From Durusdinium trenchii (taxonomy: Eukaryota; Sar; Dinophyceae; Suessiales; Symbiodiniaceae): DNA of 64,000 nt. A program made the position numbers and the translations under genes. Below are positions 1 to 12,380 of this stretch, one piece after another. Where the stretch lies: the NCBI GenBank assembly GCA_963970005.1, contig CAXAMN010003592.1, positions 322,454-386,453 on the forward strand, in the 5' to 3' direction. Every line of letters starts with the position of its first letter. Positions within the stretch are counted from its first letter, which is position 1. A model generated the notes under the pieces. It searched no databases and was not told the DNA's origin. It was given only the letters and a program-made list of their open reading frames with translations.

Positions 1-9
1 GAGTAGCCC

Positions 10-640
10 AACTTAGATCTTCCACAGCACGTTGACCAAAGTAATCCTTGAGAAGCCCAAAGTAGCTTTTTCACAGCACATTCACCAAAGGAATCCCTGA
101 CTAGCCCAACTTAGCTCTTCCACACCACACTCGCCAAAGTAATCCCAGAGTAGCCCAAAGCAGTTCTTCCATAGCACACTCACCAAAGTGATCCCTGAGT
201 AGTTCAATGCAGCACCTCCACAGCATGTTCACCAAAGAGATCCCGGAGTAGCCCAAAGTAGCTCTTCCACAGCACGTTCCCCAGAGTGATCCCTGAGTAT
301 TCAAGCTAGCTTTTCCACAGCACGTTCACCAAGGTGACCTCTGAGTAGCCCAAAGTGGCTCTTTCACAGCACGCTCGCCAAACTGATCCCTGTTCACCAA
401 AGTAATCCCTGAGTAATTCAACGTAGCACTTCCACAGCACATTCACCAAAATGACCTCTGAGTATTCACACCACATTCACCAAACTGATCCCTGAGTAGC
501 TAAACCTAGCTGCCTAGCTCTTCCACAGCACATTCACAAACTGATTTCTAAGTAGTTCAACTTAGCTTGTCCACAGCAACCACAGTTTTTAGTAGCGCAA
601 CTTAGCTTCTCCACAGTACATTTACCAAAGAGATCGCAGG
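10..640. repeat. 48-49 bp minisatellite array
   Basis: A degenerate unit containing TTCCACAGCAC followed by a TTCACCAAAG-like stretch and a GAGTAGCCCAA-like stretch recurs about every 48-49 bases. The TTCCACAGCAC-like core is near positions 20, 69, 117, 166, 215, 264, 311 and 360, then less regularly to about 610. Minus-strand open frames across it only translate the repeat and are not taken as genes. The array runs off the left edge of the window. Confidence 0.9.
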
Positions 641-747
641 ATAGTTGTAGACTTGTAATGTACTTATCAAAGCAGTTTTTTCCCCACCCGTAGGACTGTG
701 GGGCTGTTAGATTTTAAGAACTTTGGACTTCAGTAGACTCGCTACTT

Positions 748-950
748 CTGCACATCCACCAGAGTGGTCCCAGCGTAGCTCAGAGCAACCCAAAGAACAC
801 AGCACATCCACCAGAGTGGCCCACAGTGGCCCAGAGTAGCCCTTACACAGCACATCCACCAGAGTGGCCCCGAGTAGCCCAGCGTAGCCTTTACACCAGC
901 ACATTCACCAGAGTGCTCCCAAGTACCAGTTCCACAGCATATCCACCACA
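748..950. repeat. Second minisatellite block related to the left-edge array
   Basis: About four copies of a unit built on CACATCCACCAGAGTGG followed by CCCAGAGTAGCC-like sequence. Words such as CACAGCACAT and GAGTAGCCCA are shared with the array at 10-640, so the two blocks probably derive from one ancestral repeat. About 100 bases of non-repetitive sequence separate them. Confidence 0.8.
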
Positions 951-2643
951 AGTTGACTTGGCAGGGATGCGGGGTTGCCAGGCATTAAAATATCGAAGTT
1001 CAGAAACCTCACAAGTAAGTACTCGATGTGTGGCTTTGTTTTCAATAAAGAATCCTTTTCGCGCCGAACCGCTTTTCTCTTGTGAAAACCAATTCTTTGA
1101 GGGTGGGGAATTTCGAAGTAAAGTAATTGATCATTTCGGTTTTTTCCTTAAACTGTTGTTCTGTTCTTTAGTTTTTGGATGTTTTTGGATGTTTTAGGAG
1201 CTTGTTGGAAAGAACGGATAAGAGAACGGGGTCAGTGATGGAAAGAACCGCTAGGAGCAGAGTGGAGAGTCACTACACGTCTTGATTCCATGCATGTTCT
1301 TGTTTTTGGTTTTCCGTGGTGAAAACAGAGATCTCGACAGAAGGTTTCTTTTGGTGTGTTTGGGTCCTGTTTGGATTTGAATCCCTCACCGATAAGGCAT
1401 CATGATGTGTTGAAAGGAAGGTGATGATGTGTTGATGTGTAGTCAAAACTGACGAACCCATTTCCCCCATTCAGACATGGATCCTGTAGCCTTACTTCTT
1501 TTGTTTACCCCGCGTTCCACGACTCTCAACTCTCAGCAGGTGATCTTTGGTTGGTCATCGCCAGTGGCTTCGAGAAGCCAGTCCCACTGATCAGGAATGG
1601 TTGCAAGGAGGCAGCAACCTCTCCGAGAGCCAACGGTGCGAGGTTGCTTAGCTGGCATGTCCCCTCCAAATAATTTTGGCCGAGAAGCGATGGGGCAAAA
1701 AATTTTTGCCGCTGGTGTTCTTGTCAGTTCTCGCACGGTGCACCATGGGAAATCCTTCGAAATGCCCTTACGCCTTACGCCGCGCGAGAAGGCATTTCGA
1801 AGCTGCGCCCGTCGTGTCGTGTCGTAGGTGTTTCTCCAAATGGCTTCGCTGTGGCCTGCCGGAGCCCATGCGACTCTGGAGCGATGTGTCGAGGAAGAAA
1901 TGGCTTGGAGGCCCAGGAAGGAGCTTGAACGCTCTGATCGATCGCAGAGGGGCCCAGAAAGTACTTAACATATGGGCATGATTGGTCATGTATAATATAG
2001 TAATATCATATATTATCACATAGCTAATGAATTTAGTGGTTTGCATGTCTCTTTTGCTCAGAACATTGCTGTTCTTGCGTTGTTTAACGGCACAGAGCAG
2101 GCTTCTACATGGTTCAGAACTAGTTTGTGTATGCTTGTGTCGCTCTACACTAGAATGACGAGGCAACCGGATGTACGCATAGAAGACTGCAAAGTGCAGC
2201 GCCATACAGTAAAGAGTGAAACTAATACAAAGCACAAAAAAAGGGCAGAGGCATAGCAAAAACCATGTTCTTTGGGCAGAGCGTTGTGTCTCCGGGAGGG
2301 ATTCACTTCTTGCATGCACTTTTGTTTCGCATCACTGTTCAAGCGCGATTAAATCCACTCCCCCTGTGGCCCTGTGGATGGATTTGTGGCTTCCGAAGCA
2401 ATGCTTCCCCAGGGTCTTTGACGTTTTCCTCCCGGTTTAAGACGGATGCAGATGCACAGTCAGCTGCTTTCCCAAAACCTCGTAAAACATGGTCACACAG
2501 AGATTGGCAAAAAAAGGCACTTGGATCCGGGGTCAGACCTCAGTTCGGCCTTGCACTGGAAGCAAAAGCCAATATGCCAAGCTGCCCAGATACTTTGTTG
2601 CCCCCAATGATTCGTATGATTCGTGTTCATCACCCGCACTCAG
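951..2643. other. No supported gene in this stretch
   Basis: Open frames here are short, overlap on both strands and show neither splice-bounded coding blocks nor family motifs. Base composition is moderate, with no strong repeats. It could be intergenic or intronic. Confidence 0.5.
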
Positions 2644-2823
2644 GTGTCCAGCACCCGCTGCTTCTGCTTGCAGCTTCTGGGTGAGCTCCAGGCTGCCAAC
2701 CTTCCATTCCTCCTCCGCTGGGCCGCCCCGGGCAACAGCAATGACCTCCGCGCCACGGCGCTTGCGGAGCTCGGGCGCTCACGGAGCTCGGCGCCGGAAG
2801 TGCTGGAGCTGCTGAGACACTCG
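2644..2823 (+). CDS. Putative exon, helical protein of unknown family
   Basis: After a CAG acceptor a GC-rich frame encodes a leucine/alanine-rich helical stretch (LLGELQAANLPFLLRW, then ATALAELGRS and EVLELLRHSE). A second in-frame acceptor at 2671-2673 could shorten the exon. A GA donor is possible after 2823. The composition resembles HEAT/armadillo-type repeats, and the exons near 3.1 and 5.1 kb look similar, so they may belong to one gene. Neither start codon nor gene identity can be fixed. Confidence 0.5.
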
Positions 2824-3111
2824 GAGGGAGGGCAAAAAAGCTTTTGATAGGGGCCTTTAGAAAACATATTTTCTTTCCTAGAGTTTCTTTCTTCTTCCTA
2901 TAGTGAACTAGACATTATGATACATTATGCCATATTACTGTGATAGACAACTAGATCCACACCTCCAACCAGTGAGACCCATGGAGCGGACATGTAGCCT
3001 ACCAGTTCCAGTCCCGGGATTCTGAGAGGTCTCGGCGTCCCTTCGGCTCTGAGGCTCCGGTCGATGATCTGCACGACCGATGCACGACCTGAGGAACGGA
3101 GTTGCGGACAG

Positions 3112-3177
3112 CGGACGAGCAGCTGCGGTGTGCAGCGATCACATCGTTGCTGAAGCTGGAGGAGCTTTGGAAGCCCA
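3112..3177 (+). CDS. Putative exon, HEAT/ARM-like helix pair
   Basis: Follows an acceptor ending at 3111 and stops at a GT donor at 3178. It encodes ADEQLRCAAITSLLKLEELW. The D-x-x-x-R-x-A-A-I-x-S-L-L-x-L spacing is typical of a HEAT/armadillo repeat helix. It probably belongs with the neighbouring exons at 2.6 and 5.1 kb, but the exons joining them were not found. Confidence 0.5.
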
Positions 3178-3827
3178 GTTCGGTTTTGCATGGGTTTTGC
3201 CTTGATGCTTTTCGGAACTCTGGGCCCCGATCAGCTCATGGCATGGGGTTTCAAGGGGCAAAACGGCTGCCTATCAGCCCATACGCACCAGCCGATGTTT
3301 CAAATGTTTCGCTGAGGGTCGGATCATGCTAGGCCGATATCTTCGGACACAGACAGACATGCAGAACGGGGAGAGATGGGGGAGAGTAGCTTCAAGACAT
3401 GGTCAAGAAGATGTCCATGCAAACATGCATTATATAGACACTATCACTATACGATCAGCAAAGCAGGTACATGCAGTGTAGGTACTATCATATACCAGCG
3501 CCTTCGTTTCAAGGGAGGCACCCTTTGGTTTCGAGCACTGGAAGTGAGCTTCATCAGCTTAATCCTTGGTTTGTGCTTCCGGGGAGATGGGTGATTCAGC
3601 AGACCTGGCAGGGTCCAAAAACAGGGGTGTGTCAAATGCAGGCCGGAGCGTTTCAAAACGTTGGAAGGCCTGCCCTAGAACTCTGTTGGAAGACCTTGTA
3701 TCCTGAATCCTGTTGTTGTTCTTGTAGGGTCTTTCAGCCTTTGCTTTGGGAGTGCGAGAGGGGCAAACCCAGTCATGACCGACAGACCGACAGACCCCGT
3801 CATGAAAAACAGTATACGAGGCTTTAT

Positions 3828-3905
3828 CCCGAGAACTGGGTAGAGAACTGGCTATGCCGTCCTTCTCCCGAGAACTGGGTAGAGAACTGGCTATGCCGTC
3901 CTTCT
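3828..3905. repeat. 39-bp tandem duplication
   Basis: Two exact or near-exact adjacent copies (3828-3866 and 3867-3905) of a unit starting CCCGAGAACTGGG and ending GCCGTCCTTCT. The unit length is a multiple of three, so a frame runs through both copies (repeating ENWVENWLCRPSP), but nothing else supports translation. Confidence 0.9.
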
Positions 3906-5118
3906 CCGCGTCGTTCGCACGGTGGAAGCTGGAACGAGTGACCCTCTGTCATCACCAGTATGTTGAGTTGAGTGCTAGGAGTATTCCGGCTGTCGTAGTC
4001 GGGTGGAGATCATGCAGAAAATAGATGGTGAGGTCCAAAGTGTTTTGGGTGAAAGCATGTGAAAGCCCTGGGTCTCTGCTTGCTATATGCATTTAACCAG
4101 ACAATAAACGATTAGATATATTAGAGTATAGTGTCGACCAACATAGTGAATGGTTCCCTCCATGTCCCCTTCCTGCAGGATCTACCCTGCGATGACCAAT
4201 TTTGTAAACAGCGGTCGTGAATTTCAGGAACTTGGGCACCTGCAAGCACAATAGGCCCCCCCCTCACTAGCACTAACCATGTCGCCACATTTTTTGGATA
4301 GTCTTCAGCTATGTTGAGAGTGTCCAATGTCCAAACCTATCAACGCCAATAAAACAAAACGGCCACCCCCAAAAACAAGCGACCGGCCATATAGGTCAAA
4401 CTCACCATGCCCTCAGCCTCTAACCGTTCTTCGGCTCACACGCATGAGCGATACATTCTTCTCGCAGGATCCTCGAGCTTGGCAAGCGGTATGCCTGCAG
4501 GGATTGGAAGATCATTCATCCAGCATCGTTTTGCTGTCCTTGACATTTGGCTGATGGTCATGGAACACCCTGTGCTCAGCTCACTGTGCAGACCATGTTG
4601 CTCACAAAATGGTCTTTGTGGACATGGTGCATGTTTGTTGTTGGAACCGGACAGTAATGCATTTCGTAATATAAACATGTTAACCATTTTTACATTCCCA
4701 AGCGAATTCTGGTTGCCCGGCATGCTCAACATTTATATACCATATCCCATAGTGACGGGCACAGCTCCATAAGCCCGGTGCTGTTCCGCTTGCTGTAGCA
4801 GCCGGTCGGCACGGCCCCCTGGGTCCATGTGAACGCACCCGCTTGCGACGTGGTTCGTGGAGCAGATGACCTATATGACCATGCAAATATCATACCAATT
4901 TGGTTGTTGGTGGCATCAAGGCCAATCCAATACCCAGTGGTGGCCTACAAATACTTCGCTTATATAAAAGCTATATACTTGACCGTAGATGACCCAGACC
5001 TCAAGATGTTCTTGAGATGAGGGTCCATGTGAACCACCTTGGGGGATTGTGCCATCTACTGAAGCCACTGTACATGGATTGGCATCTAGATGGGGCACCC
5101 TCAGGACATCATTGCAAG

Positions 5119-5200
5119 ATCAGCTGCCGGACGATGAGGAGCGCCTTTGCCAGAGCGTGGCACCTCTTTTACTGCATGGTGATGCGCAAGTCCGCAGAGA
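5119..5200 (+). CDS. Putative HEAT-repeat exon
   Basis: After an AG acceptor the frame reads LPDDEERLCQSVAPLLLHGD, then AQVRRE, and ends at a GA or GC donor at about 5199-5201. The pattern of helix, G-D-A-x-V-R-R and second helix is characteristic of a HEAT repeat. It is read as part of the same unknown gene as the exons at 2.6 and 3.1 kb; direct joins are not established. Confidence 0.5.
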
Positions 5201-6213
5201 GCCTTTGATGGCATGGGAGGCCATCCTGCCAAAATGTTGGGAGGTTTGGATCATACTGGTACTGTGATGGAAGAAATCATGCACCAGCAACTGTACACCC
5301 CCCCCAAAAAGAAACATGTCCTCACCCCGCACCCCCATATCAATGTTGTGCTGATGGATGCTTGAGGTGGTGCAGGATGTGTTCCATTCAACTTTGTTTT
5401 GTTGAGGATGGTTTCAACCTGGCAATGTTATATAATTAGGGAGCACGAGGGTTTGTAGTATTATTTGTTAAAGATGGTGCAGGATTCTTTCCACCCACCC
5501 ACCGTATGACTTGAGTGTGAGGGGATTTTCAGTCACCAAGTGCTCAGCTTTCAACATCACTGTTCCGGAAAAAGAGCGGAAGACGGAAGCCAGGCTGTTG
5601 GTGAAACTGCTTGGAACCCGCAACCACTTCGAAGTGATTGGGCATCCCCAGTCCTGACCAATGTATGAATTCAGATGCGGCAATGACCTGGATTTCTGGA
5701 GGTTGGTGGGCTAGCAAGGTATAGGCATAGGGCCCTGGAGACGTAAATCATATGATACATATTTACAATGGAGATTGGGGTGCTAGATCTTGCTAGTCCA
5801 AGCATCCACAATGGTGCCGGATGTTCCAAGACTTTAGACATCTTGAGAACCCATTTGAATCCTATGACCTAGGGCCTAGGGGAGATGGCCACCCTGCAAA
5901 TCTTGAAAGATTCATAGTTTGACGAGATCCAAGCGCTGCCGGCAACTCTTTTGAGGTTTCTTCAAAAGTGGGATCCCTCTACGAAGTTGAGATTTGGTCA
6001 CGCCAACGTGAAACCATTTGTCACTGCTGGGCTGGTCAGAAAGTCATGACCTCCAATTCAACCCTGACATACACAAAGCACTGTTTATGCTGATGGGATG
6101 CCGGGATGCCCTGAGAATGACGATATGTGCAGTTCTTGTTTGAAGTTCTTCCTTCAGCAGATTTCAGCAGTAAGGGAGACGCTTTTGTTTGTGTGGTGTT
6201 TCCCTTCGGTCAG

Positions 6214-6406
6214 CGTTTCGCCATTGTCCCTTTGGTCCCGAGGCTGCGTCGCAGCTTTTGGGGGTCCTGCGATCTGCGCTGGGCCGCACCCAAGCTTTGA
6301 AGGCCTTCGCCGAGGCGAGGTGCTGGGCTCAGCGCTGGCGCGAACAGGACGAAGTCCTGGCAGCGCAGGCTGAGGCGCTGCAGCGTTTGGAAGCGGAGGA
6401 AGCGCA
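6214..6406 (+). CDS. Putative exon, helical/coiled-coil segment
   Basis: A CAG acceptor at 6211-6213 opens a GC-rich frame ending at a GT donor at 6407. It encodes about 64 residues rich in Ala, Leu, Glu, Gln and Arg (for example ASQLLGVLRSALGRTQALKA and DEVLAAQAEALQRLEAEEA). The second half would form an amphipathic helix or coiled coil. The product is unknown. The frame on the opposite strand is a shadow. Confidence 0.5.
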
Positions 6407-7799
6407 GTAGGTCGCAGAGGCTTTGCCTCATCCGTCGTTTCAGGGGGTCTTTGTCCACACTGATCCTTCACCCGGCATGTGTCCGGAAGCTATATAACAT
6501 GTACATGCATGACCGTAGTCTACAGACATAGTCGACATAGCTTCAGAGTGTGTATTTATATACTATGTACTATCCCTTCATTCTTGGAGATAACAGGCCA
6601 AGAATTGATCCATGGAGGAAGATCCGGAAGTTGAAGAACTTCAGTGGTGCGGACCTTTTCGACGTCAGGAACTACTGTTTTTAGATGTTTTTTGAGAGTT
6701 TTTTGGTGCTTTTGAGTGCCTGCTCCCACTCCGTCTCCCTCCACATGGACTTAGCAACTTGCACCTGGGAACCAGCTGCAGGAAGCTGCCGATCCTTTTC
6801 AGATCAGATTGAGAGAAGGTGATGACCTTCAACGGCATCACTTGCATAAGAGTATCATAAGAGGGCAAAGCAACCTCAAGTCTATCAGTGGCTTTGTGCA
6901 AAACCTGAAGTGGCCGAGACTGCACAGTGGTGCATGAATTTGCAGCCGAGTCTTTGTTTCGCGAATTTGCTGGAAGGTGCAGGAGGAGGGTCACCTGTCC
7001 GAGTGGGTGTTCTGAAGACTTAAAGCAGTTTGAACCCGTGGTTCCTTAAAGAGTGGGCGTGACTAGGTGCCATTTCGGCATATGTAAGGTACATGATGGT
7101 GCATGTATATTTGCAAAAAAAAAATCATTCAAACATGTGTGCTACAAAAAAACACACACACATATATATATATATATAGAGAGTCGACCAACGTGACCCT
7201 GGCGAAGACTCGCAAAGCGCAAAGCTCCGTGGCATTCCTACAGTACAACGTTGTTGTTTTCCTCACCTCACAGCCAGGTGTATGCCCTTGTGTGTTTCCC
7301 ATGACCTGTAACAGTCAAAAAAGTATCACAATTTTTGAGAGGCCTTTACTAACCATCATCATTGACTGGGCCCAGGGAATGGGATACACCCAAACGTCAT
7401 GTAACCTCCGTGTTGGGACTTCCAATCATGACGTCCTCAGCTTGGTGCGTTGGCGTCCTGAAAGTCCACTGTGCCTACTGATTTGCGCTTGAAGCCCGTG
7501 ACTGGAGAAACCATTTCATAGAGTAGATCTCAATCTCAATGAACAAATAAGAGCAGCAGGAATCAGCAGGCAGACTTCGGAGTCATACAGCAAATCAAGT
7601 GCAGAGTGATGGATCATGAAGGGCAAAGAGGACAAGAATCATCAATCTCCTACTGAAGTCACAGGAGTGAAGCCTAAAATAAAAGCTTCAATAGCATCCA
7701 ATAGCCACGTAACCAACCTGAGCACATCTATGGCAAGTGAGGTTCATCAAACACCCTTCGCATCCAGGTCCAAACATCACCGTTCGCATCATGGCCTTC

Positions 7800-7930
7800 C
7801 TTTCCAGCCTGGCCCTGCCTCCTTCCGGCGATCGCCCGCCCCCCTCGACCTGGCGACCCGCGGGAGCTCGCGGCCCACGTGGACGGAGAAGCGCTCGCGT
7901 GGAGCTGGTGCGGTGGCTGAGACTTGGATC
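7800..7930 (+). CDS. GC-rich block, possible exon (frame uncertain)
   Basis: The GC content rises sharply against AT-rich flanks, and all three + frames are open for much of it. The frame with PGDPRELAAHVDGEALAW, following a TTCCAG acceptor, has the most protein-like composition. No family is recognised and the exon ends are not settled. Confidence 0.3.
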
Positions 7931-8953
7931 GACACCGAACGACTCCGGAGGACCAGAGGACCTGCCGTCCTCCATGTGACACCGGTGTTTCCCACTATTA
8001 TATAAGTCGAAGCACAAAGAAACCAGCAGTAGTACTGCCTGATCGAATTTCCGGAATGAAATTGAACATCCAATTTTATTGACCCTGCGTTCCGGGTGGC
8101 GGAATCAAATGGCGCAAGCCTATCAATGATATGCGGAATCAGCTGGCGCCAGCAAAGCATCCGGCGGCATCGGCGGAATCCGACGGCTAGGCTCCGAACT
8201 TCAGGGTCTATAGGCTTCGAAGTCGGAACTGCTGTCATTCGTTAGGTTTATGCATATTCATTCGTGTTATATGAAGCGTCTCACGACTTGAGGCGGCACT
8301 TTTGAGAGATATATTTTCTTAGACAAATGATGACAAATGAAGGAATGGAACCTATGGTATGGTCCTATATATGGTCTTTTTAGCATTTTGTGGTAAGGGG
8401 TTATCCCCTTCTTCTCCACTAAGCACCAGATAGCACCAGTTGTTTCAGGTCATTTCAGGTGTTTTTCTATATTTTAGTAAACCAGTTGCTGTTCACTTCC
8501 TAAGCCCCTTTTGGGGCATTGGACGCCACTTCTTAAGGCCATGACCCTCGCGTGCAGAGCAGCCTTGACCGGGCGAGGTCGCACGGTGCGACCGCGCGTC
8601 GGCCGTCGGGCCTTTGCGGGCGAATCCGGTGCCCCGAGCGGGCAGGCGGGGCAGGGCCGGGCTACCCGACAGCACGCGTATGAAGCGATGGCCATAGACC
8701 AAGGATGAACTAGGTAGTGCATAGATCATAGACCGTTGGCATGTTTTCTCTCGGCTCTTTTGGAAAAAAGAACGCACCAGACGGCGGTGTTCCAGCCCCG
8801 CCCGGTCGGGTCCATCATCCGGTCGACATGGGGGGACCTCCATCAAGCTGCCATGTCCAGAAACCGAAAGAGTCCAGACCGTGACTACCGGATATGACGA
8901 ACAAGCCATGCGTCGGTGGAACCATGTCCAGAAGCTCTCATCTTGGCCCCAAG

Positions 8954-9078
8954 ACCATCGTCCTACCAGCCCACCTCGCGAACGCCGCGCAGGCGGCCTT
9001 GCAAGAGGTCTTGGCCGCAGCTGGCGTGACCAGCGGATGGGCGATGTTATTGATCCCGCGCCGCCGCTTGGAGGGAAA
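8954..9078 (+). CDS. Putative exon, unknown protein
   Basis: An AAG acceptor at 8951-8953 and a GT donor at 9079 bound about 41 codons. The sequence includes LPAHLANAAQAALQEVLAAA, then SGWAMLLIPRRRLEG: a helix followed by a strand-like hydrophobic run. Composition is clearly coding-like compared with the flanks. No family recognised. Confidence 0.5.
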
Positions 9079-9467
9079 GTCACTGACAATCCAACTTCAT
9101 TGGACCTCGACCTCTCCAACCTCTCCATGTTATACAAACCAAATTGGTGAGGTTGAGGCTTGGGATGGAACCAAAGGCCAAACAACTGCCGGCTGGGATC
9201 CCAAACCTGGTGGATGATGATTCAAAGCAGTTGATCAACGCTTATTTTTTTCATTAAAACACGTGGCGTTTTGGGCCCCTGGAGCCCCAGTGGGCTTGAT
9301 GTATAAGATCGGAATGGCTGGGATGTTTGAATGAATGAACTATACCTCCTACAAGGCTCTTCACGTATTTTCCATTTGGTTGGTTTTAGACGGGTTGCGC
9401 CATTGACCCCGCAAAGAACATCTTTGGCATTGGAGCCAGGATTGAAGTCTGAGCATGGCACGGCCAG

Positions 9468-9610
9468 GCCTCCTATCCGAAGCAGCTGCTCTTGCCCAAG
9501 AGGCTACACGACAATTGCCCAACGTGCAGATCATTGCATGCATCACTGGAGGTCCCACAGTACAGCTGGGTGCAGTGGACACGCAAGGGCGGCTGAGACT
9601 ATCACGGCGG
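9468..9610 (+). CDS. Putative exon, unknown protein
   Basis: After the acceptor in GGCCAG the frame encodes LLSEAAALAQEATRQLPNVQ, then IIACITGGPTVQLGAVD and QGRLRLSRR, ending at a GT donor at 9611. The alternation of helix and strand suggests a folded alpha/beta domain. The GRLRLSRR end resembles the last strand of some RNA-binding OB folds, but that is too short to name. Confidence 0.5.
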
Positions 9611-10113
9611 GTGGGGGATGGTGGAGGGTACTCTATATCTGTGTGTGGGTGTGTGGGTGTGTGGATTTCATTCAACACCTTGTTGTGGTTCTTGGGAGCC
9701 ATGTCACAAAGATTGAATCCGTTTGCGACTCCAGCCTTGAACAAAACGCTGGGAGAATCTCTCATTTTGTGCTGATGGTTGAACATAGTGTTGAACATAT
9801 AGTGGCTGGGCAAAGAAAGCACGTAAAAAGCAACTTTGGGCCCCTTTGATGCCAAATCCGAAAGTAGTATCAAATGGAGGGGTGCCTCAATCATTTCTCC
9901 GAGGGAGCAACTTTCACTTGTGTTTTTTGGGGATGTGGTTTGAACCATCCGAGTCTCCGCAAGTTTTTGTCCTATTTTCCGAATGGCCTTCAGATGTATT
10001 GGAAACGATGAGATGATCAGGGTTACTGTACTTGATCAATTTGCTTGTGCCAATGCCCCCACAAGTCAACCAAGTGTTCCAAGGCGTTCCACCCAATTTT
10101 GGGGTCCAATCAG

Positions 10114-10263
10114 GAGCGTTGCCTTTGCCTTGCAACCTGATACCTTGGATAGCGACCTGTGCCTTGGAGAGCTACCAGAGTGGTGGAAGAATGCCGCGCC
10201 AACCAACCTTGAGGCCGTAAGACAACTGGTGCAGAGATGTGCAGAGAAGCTCTCAAATGCTCA
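10114..10263 (+). CDS. Putative exon, unknown protein
   Basis: A CAG|G acceptor and a GC (or GT) donor at 10264-10267 bound about 50 codons, including DSDLCLGELPEWWKNAAPTN and LEAVRQLVQRCAEKLSNAQ. It is mostly helical and composition is coding-like. It lies in series with the exons at 9.0, 9.5 and 10.7 kb and probably belongs to the same gene. Confidence 0.5.
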
Positions 10264-10708
10264 GCGTGATAGTCTGACCCAGTGTGCCTCACCTGCCTGA
10301 CAGCGTGCCACATAAGTGGGATGGCACTTGTCAGCTTGTCCCAAGAACCACAATAGATGGGGTTGTTGCGGTTGGCATGCACCTTTCAAGAAAGGGAAGG
10401 TAGCAGATAGGCATGCCATGCCATGCCCCTGCTGGTTTTTGCTCATCCCTCAGATTTGGCGATTTGGTTTGATCCCAGTGGAGAAACGATAAACAATGAT
10501 AAACATGTAAACACGGGAAACACATACTGGCAGCATGGGAAATGGGGGCAGTTTGAGATCATCTTGATGCTTTTGGGGGTCAAGGTGGAACATCCTAGGA
10601 TGAAGGCCATTAACTCTTGTTGCTTCCGGAGTGGTGGAACGAACGCCTTTGACTGGAGATCTACTGTATGTTCATCCAGCGCATTCATATCGGCCTGGAC
10701 CCTCCCAG

Positions 10709-10845
10709 GGCGGCGGCCTGCGGCCCGGGCGGCCCACCCTCCTCGCTATTGCTCTTCGGAGATCCGGCCATCACAGCACCGGCCCTGGCACGGAGCCTGG
10801 ATGCCTTGGAGAAGGCACGGAGCCTGGCTTGCTCCGCTTGGGGTC
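10709..10845 (+). CDS. Putative exon, unknown protein
   Basis: Bounded by a CCCAG|G acceptor and a canonical GTAAG donor at 10846. It encodes SSLLLFGDPAITAPALARSL, then DALEKARSLACSAWG. Composition is Ala/Leu-rich and helical, with strong codon-like GC periodicity. Unknown family. Confidence 0.5.
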
Positions 10846-11296
10846 GTAAGCTGCAGCCATATCATTTGATTCGTTAGGATTCTCACAGCAATTGTCCGTG
10901 TCAAAAAGGATAGCATCACTAGCCCGTAATGGGTTTCTCGGGCATGATTAGCACCAACTGTAAACCCCACTGAGATCACTCCCCGCTCTGAATGGTTCGA
11001 GGCTCAAAGCACAGAATCTACAGCATACACCAGCAAGCATCAAAGGATATCAAAGGTTCTTCATGGATTCAATTGTTGAACCACCCTGCAAAACAAACAC
11101 AGTATGTCAATGCAAGCTTTAAGAACTCCCTTGGCAAGGGCCACAAGGTTGTGGGAATGTAGCGCAAACTATTGAACACCTCCGAATTGGTCTTTTTTAT
11201 GTCCTATTTTGGGTCCTCTTGCCATGCCTGAATCTAGCCCAGACTTCCTCAGTGACTTCCTTATATATATATATAAGTTTAGGACGGATACTCAAG

Positions 11297-11373
11297 GATG
11301 CTCAACTGCAGCAAGCAGCACAACATTTTGCCCTTGTGCTGGCACGTCATGCAGATCAAGCAGCCGACAAAAT
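11297..11373 (+). CDS. Putative exon, unknown protein
   Basis: A CAAG|G acceptor (11295-11296) and a GC donor at 11374 enclose DAQLQQAAQHFALVLARHAD, then QAADK: one long amphipathic helix. It probably continues the gene of the preceding exons; the phases of the joins were not proved. Confidence 0.45.
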
Positions 11374-11781
11374 GCACACCTATATAGAAGTTCACAGGTA
11401 TAGGGAATTCTACGGGTCCTTCAGCTTGGCAAATCTAAGCACATAGTTTGCCTGAATATTAGTTAAGTTAAATGTGTTTCAATCTTCTTTTGCTTTGTTG
11501 TTTGGGTAGTGTCAACACGGGATGAATCAAGAACCTCCCTCCATTATATGATTATGTAGTTTGGTCCGACTTTTCCTGCAATACTAACCGCCCTTCGGAA
11601 AACTTTCTGGCCAAGTTTCCAAACATGGGTACCCAAGAACAGACCCCTATTAGTTTGGTCCAACTTTGGGGGGCAATTTGTTCTTGCTGTATACGTTCCT
11701 TTGGGGAAACTTAGTCGTCCTCAGGATTTTACTGCGCATCCTCCACTGCTTCTCAGATCTTCATGAAGTTCTCGCATGCAG

Positions 11782-11910
11782 GTGCTGGCGACGCCCAGCG
11801 TGACTACCCCGAAGGTGACTGGCGTGGGTGGGCTGATGGCAGCGCCGGCGGAGAAGGGGCAGCCTGCGGTGTGGGTGAATGGGATGCTGGGACAGAGGAA
11901 AGGGACCGAT
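11782..11910 (+). CDS. Putative exon, unknown protein
   Basis: Starts after CATGCAG and ends near a GT donor at 11911. It encodes VLATPSVTTPKVTGVGGLMA, then APAEKGQPAVWVNGMLGQRK. Small and beta-branched residues suggest strands and loops. No family recognised. Confidence 0.45.
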
Positions 11911-12230
11911 GTAGAGGGAGGCCGAGAGCTACCCACACACACCGTGTCACATACCCACCAACCAGGACCCTCCCAACCTTCATCGTCGACACTCGGCTGG
12001 GCTGGTCATGGTAGTCCGGCAAGCGAAACTGACATGAACAAAACTTCCCAGTTGCGATGGAGAGCCATTTGGGGGTGCTATAGACACCATCTCTCACCAT
12101 TTCATGATCCTGTAGACAGTTGATTCACCACCCCCTCCGCCGCGCCGCCATTTGGATTGCAAAACCTCTCAGTTTGTTTCTTTTTCTCATCAATCATCTA
12201 TACTATGTCTACATTTGGCATTTCCTCCAG

Positions 12231-12380
12231 CACCTCCTGCGGCACAGAGCGCGGCACCCATCCCAGGACACCGGTTCTGGGCGGCTTCGCCGCGCTGCGC
12301 GTGCCACAGCGCACGGCCATGGCCTTGGACCTCGTGGGCTGCAGTCCGGTGGGCGAGGACGGCCGCTCTGGGGGGGGAAG
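12231..12380 (+). CDS. Putative GC-rich exon (frame likely)
   Basis: After a CTCCAG acceptor the most protein-like frame reads TPVLGGFAALRVPQRTAMAL, then DLVGCSPVGEDGRSG. Two alternative frames are Trp/Cys/Arg-rich and less natural. The 3' end is not fixed; a GT donor inside the block is possible. Confidence 0.4.

Noticed and set aside
8493..9185. 230-codon minus-strand open frame
   Set aside because: It is antisense to GC-rich + strand blocks, including the exon at 8954, and has Arg/Ser/Pro-rich shadow composition with no motif.
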